Made by a program: the position numbers and the translations under genes
The notes under the pieces: generated by a model
What the model was told of the DNA's origin: nothing
The model's database searches: none
The model's input: only the letters and a program-made list of their open reading frames with translations
Shown here: positions 62,897-64,000 of the stretch, piece after piece
Position numbering within the stretch: the stretch's first letter is position 1
Layout: every line of letters begins with the position of its first letter
Source of the DNA: Mesobacillus subterraneus
GTDB lineage: Bacteria; Bacillota; Bacilli; Bacillales; Cytobacillaceae
Direction of reading: 5' to 3'
NCBI RefSeq assembly: GCF_020524355.2
Contig: NZ_CP129019.1
Coordinates: 434,001-498,000, forward strand
Length of the DNA stretch: 64,000 nucleotides

Positions 62897-62947
62897 TTGA
62901 CCAAAGTGGTCAATAGGGAATATAATGATATTGACCAGGTTGGTCAA
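62897..62947 (+). promoter_or_regulatory. tetR promoter between twin operators
   Basis: Two identical-arm palindromes, TTGACC-N5-GGTCAA, lie at 62897-62913 and 62931-62947. The first includes the -35 (TTGACC, 62897), TATAAT follows at 62921-62926 after 18 bp, and the second covers the transcript start. Strong sign of autorepression by the TetR protein encoded next. Confidence 0.88.
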
Positions 62948-62970
62948 TGCGGTTTTTTAAGGAGGTCATG

Positions 62971-63600
62971 ATGTCTTCAAAATTTTTAAGTTTGAATCCT
63001 GAAAAGCAAGAACGAATCCTGAACGCAGCTCTAAAGGAGTTTGCCCTGAAAGGATACGAAAATGCATCCACAAATGAAATCGTCAAATCAGCAGGAATCT
63101 CAAAAGGGCTGCTATTCCACTATTTCTCGAATAAAAAAGAACTCTATTTGTTTCTCTATAACCACTTTGTTGATGTGTTATTGGAAGAACTATTTAATGA
63201 ATTAGACTTCAGCGAACGTGATATTTTTGAGCGGCTGAAGAACATGATGATCCTCAAAAATAAGCTGATGGCAAGACATCCCGAAGTATTCAACTTTATG
63301 ATGTCAGCTTCAATGGAAACTTCAGAAGAAGTGAAAGAGGCATTGAACAGCACCAGCACAGAACTGATGAACAACAGCTTTGGCAGATTATTCGAAAATA
63401 TCGACCTTGCAAAGTTCCGTGAAGGTACGGATATTCCAAGAACAATCAACATCATCATGTGGACTCTCGAAGGCTTCAGCAACCAGGAACTCGAAAAAGC
63501 GAAAAAACTGAACAAAGAGTTTCTTAATTTTAATGAAGCTTTTAAAGAAGTCGAAGTGTATATCGATATGATGAAGAAGTCATTTTATAAAAGTGAGTAA
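62971..63600 (+). CDS. TetR family transcriptional repressor
   Basis: A 209-residue regulator. The N-terminal helix-turn-helix (about 8-55) reads RILNAALKEFALKGYENAST, EIVKSAGISKGLLFHYFSNKKELY; the rest is a helical ligand-binding and dimer domain. The start is one of two tandem ATG codons (62968 or 62971) after AAGGAGG. Twin operators overlap its own promoter. The genes it controls, probably an exporter, would lie beyond the repeat array at the window end or elsewhere. Confidence 0.92.
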   Translation: MSSKFLSLNPEKQERILNAALKEFALKGYENASTNEIVKSAGISKGLLFHYFSNKKELYLFLYNHFVDVLLEELFNELDFSERDIFERLKNMMILKNKLMARHPEVFNFMMSASMETSEEVKEALNSTSTELMNNSFGRLFENIDLAKFREGTDIPRTINIIMWTLEGFSNQELEKAKKLNKEFLNFNEAFKEVEVYIDMMKKSFYKSE

Positions 63601-63639
63601 TCCGAATTTCTAACAGGCAGCAACATAGACGGAAATGGT

Positions 63640-64000
63640 CACAACCGTCGATCAAAAGAGTCCAACCGTAGATAAAATTTCATTAACCGTTTATAAAAAG
63701 AGTCCAACCGTAGATAAAAGTGCTCCACCAGTTAGAAAGTTGGAAATTGAACCATATCTGTTTTGAAAAATGGCTCAACCGGTTGGTATTAAAACAGCTT
63801 CAACTGGTATTAAAAGAGAACCAACCGGCATTAAAACAGCTTCAACTGGTATTAAAAGAAAACCAACTGGTATTAAATCAGCTTCAACTGGTATTAAAAG
63901 AGAACCAACCGGCATTAAAACAGCTTCAACTGGTATTAAAAGAAAACCAACTGGTATTAAAACAGCTTCAACTGGTATTAAAAGAGAACCAACTGATATT
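63640..64000. repeat. 21/42-bp tandem array running off the window end
   Basis: From about 63780 to the edge, CTTCAACTGGTATTAAAAG and AACCAACCGGCATTAAAAC (or its AACTGGT form) alternate, giving a 42-bp period (starts at 63798 and 63840) made of two 21-bp monomers CAAC(C/T)GG(C/T)ATTAAAA. The earlier part (63640-63780) has a looser relative, CCAACCGTAGATAAAA, repeated about every 21 bases. It begins directly after the tetR stop. Confidence 0.92.

Overview
The window comes from a Gram-positive, spore-forming-type Bacillaceae chromosome, most like the Bacillus/Mesobacillus group. The evidence is strong AGGAGG-type ribosome binding sites, frequent TTG/GTG starts, typical sigma-A promoters, Bacillus-style leader RNAs (SAM, FMN and c-di-GMP riboswitches), and gene sets with close B. 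subtilis counterparts (metNPQ, ribDEAH, the amiE-nagZ-namZ muropeptide set, catE/azoR/HxlR quinone defence, katA). I see no rRNA, tRNA, prophage, insertion sequence or CRISPR array. Species cannot be fixed from the sequence alone.

Layout. 0-9 kb: 3' part of a chemotaxis receptor, a split chromate transporter pair, a SAM-riboswitch-controlled methionine ABC importer, a DUF445 membrane protein, a small anchored protein and a cupin. 8.3-15 kb: an amplified intergenic repeat, a PAS-STAS (RsbR-like) protein, two DoxX paralogues, an MFS exporter, a CstB-like persulfide dioxygenase/rhodanese and a 52-bp repeat array. 15-21.7 kb: a two-component system, a Gfo/Idh/MocA oxidoreductase, a lactonase, nadE, and a c-di-GMP-I riboswitch ahead of a tiny coiled-coil gene. 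21.7-28.3 kb: a ketone-body/3-hydroxybutyrate operon (dehydrogenase, CoA-transferase, GntP permease, thiolase) with a LysR regulator, a catabolite-responsive element and an operator-like palindrome. 28.5-36.3 kb: small enzymes, a third DoxX, a broken HIT gene, and the amiE-nagZ-namZ wall-recycling cluster. 36.9-42.7 kb: an HxlR/CatE/AzoR electrophile cluster, an ECF sigma/anti-sigma pair and catalase under a PerR-like box. 43-52 kb: a LysM-SleB hydrolase, a NERD protein, a 17-copy 53-bp array, a D-Ala-D-Ala carboxypeptidase, a CsoR-type regulator and the FMN-riboswitch ribDEAH operon. 52-64 kb: HtrA and a parvulin foldase, ZupT, a subtilase, a CAP-domain protein, a DoxX-like gene, the kynurenine operon kynU-kynA-kynB, and an autoregulated TetR gene.

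Two features stand out. First, at least nine intergenic tracts are short tandem arrays whose unit length falls into two size classes, about 20-21 bp (or twice that) and about 51-53 bp. Each array has its own sequence, and two pairs of sites share related words. The 52-53-bp units carry an inverted repeat, and between the convergent genes at 57 kb two related arrays point in opposite directions, each matching the transcription of its adjacent gene. Second, five genes between 30 and 62 kb look broken: HIT by a frameshift at a perfect inverted repeat; nagZ and the CAP gene by single-base homopolymer shifts near the N-terminus; a DoxX-like gene and kynA by in-frame stop codons. These could be real decay or assembly errors.

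All functions are inferred by reading translated sequences and recalling family hallmarks. No database search was run.
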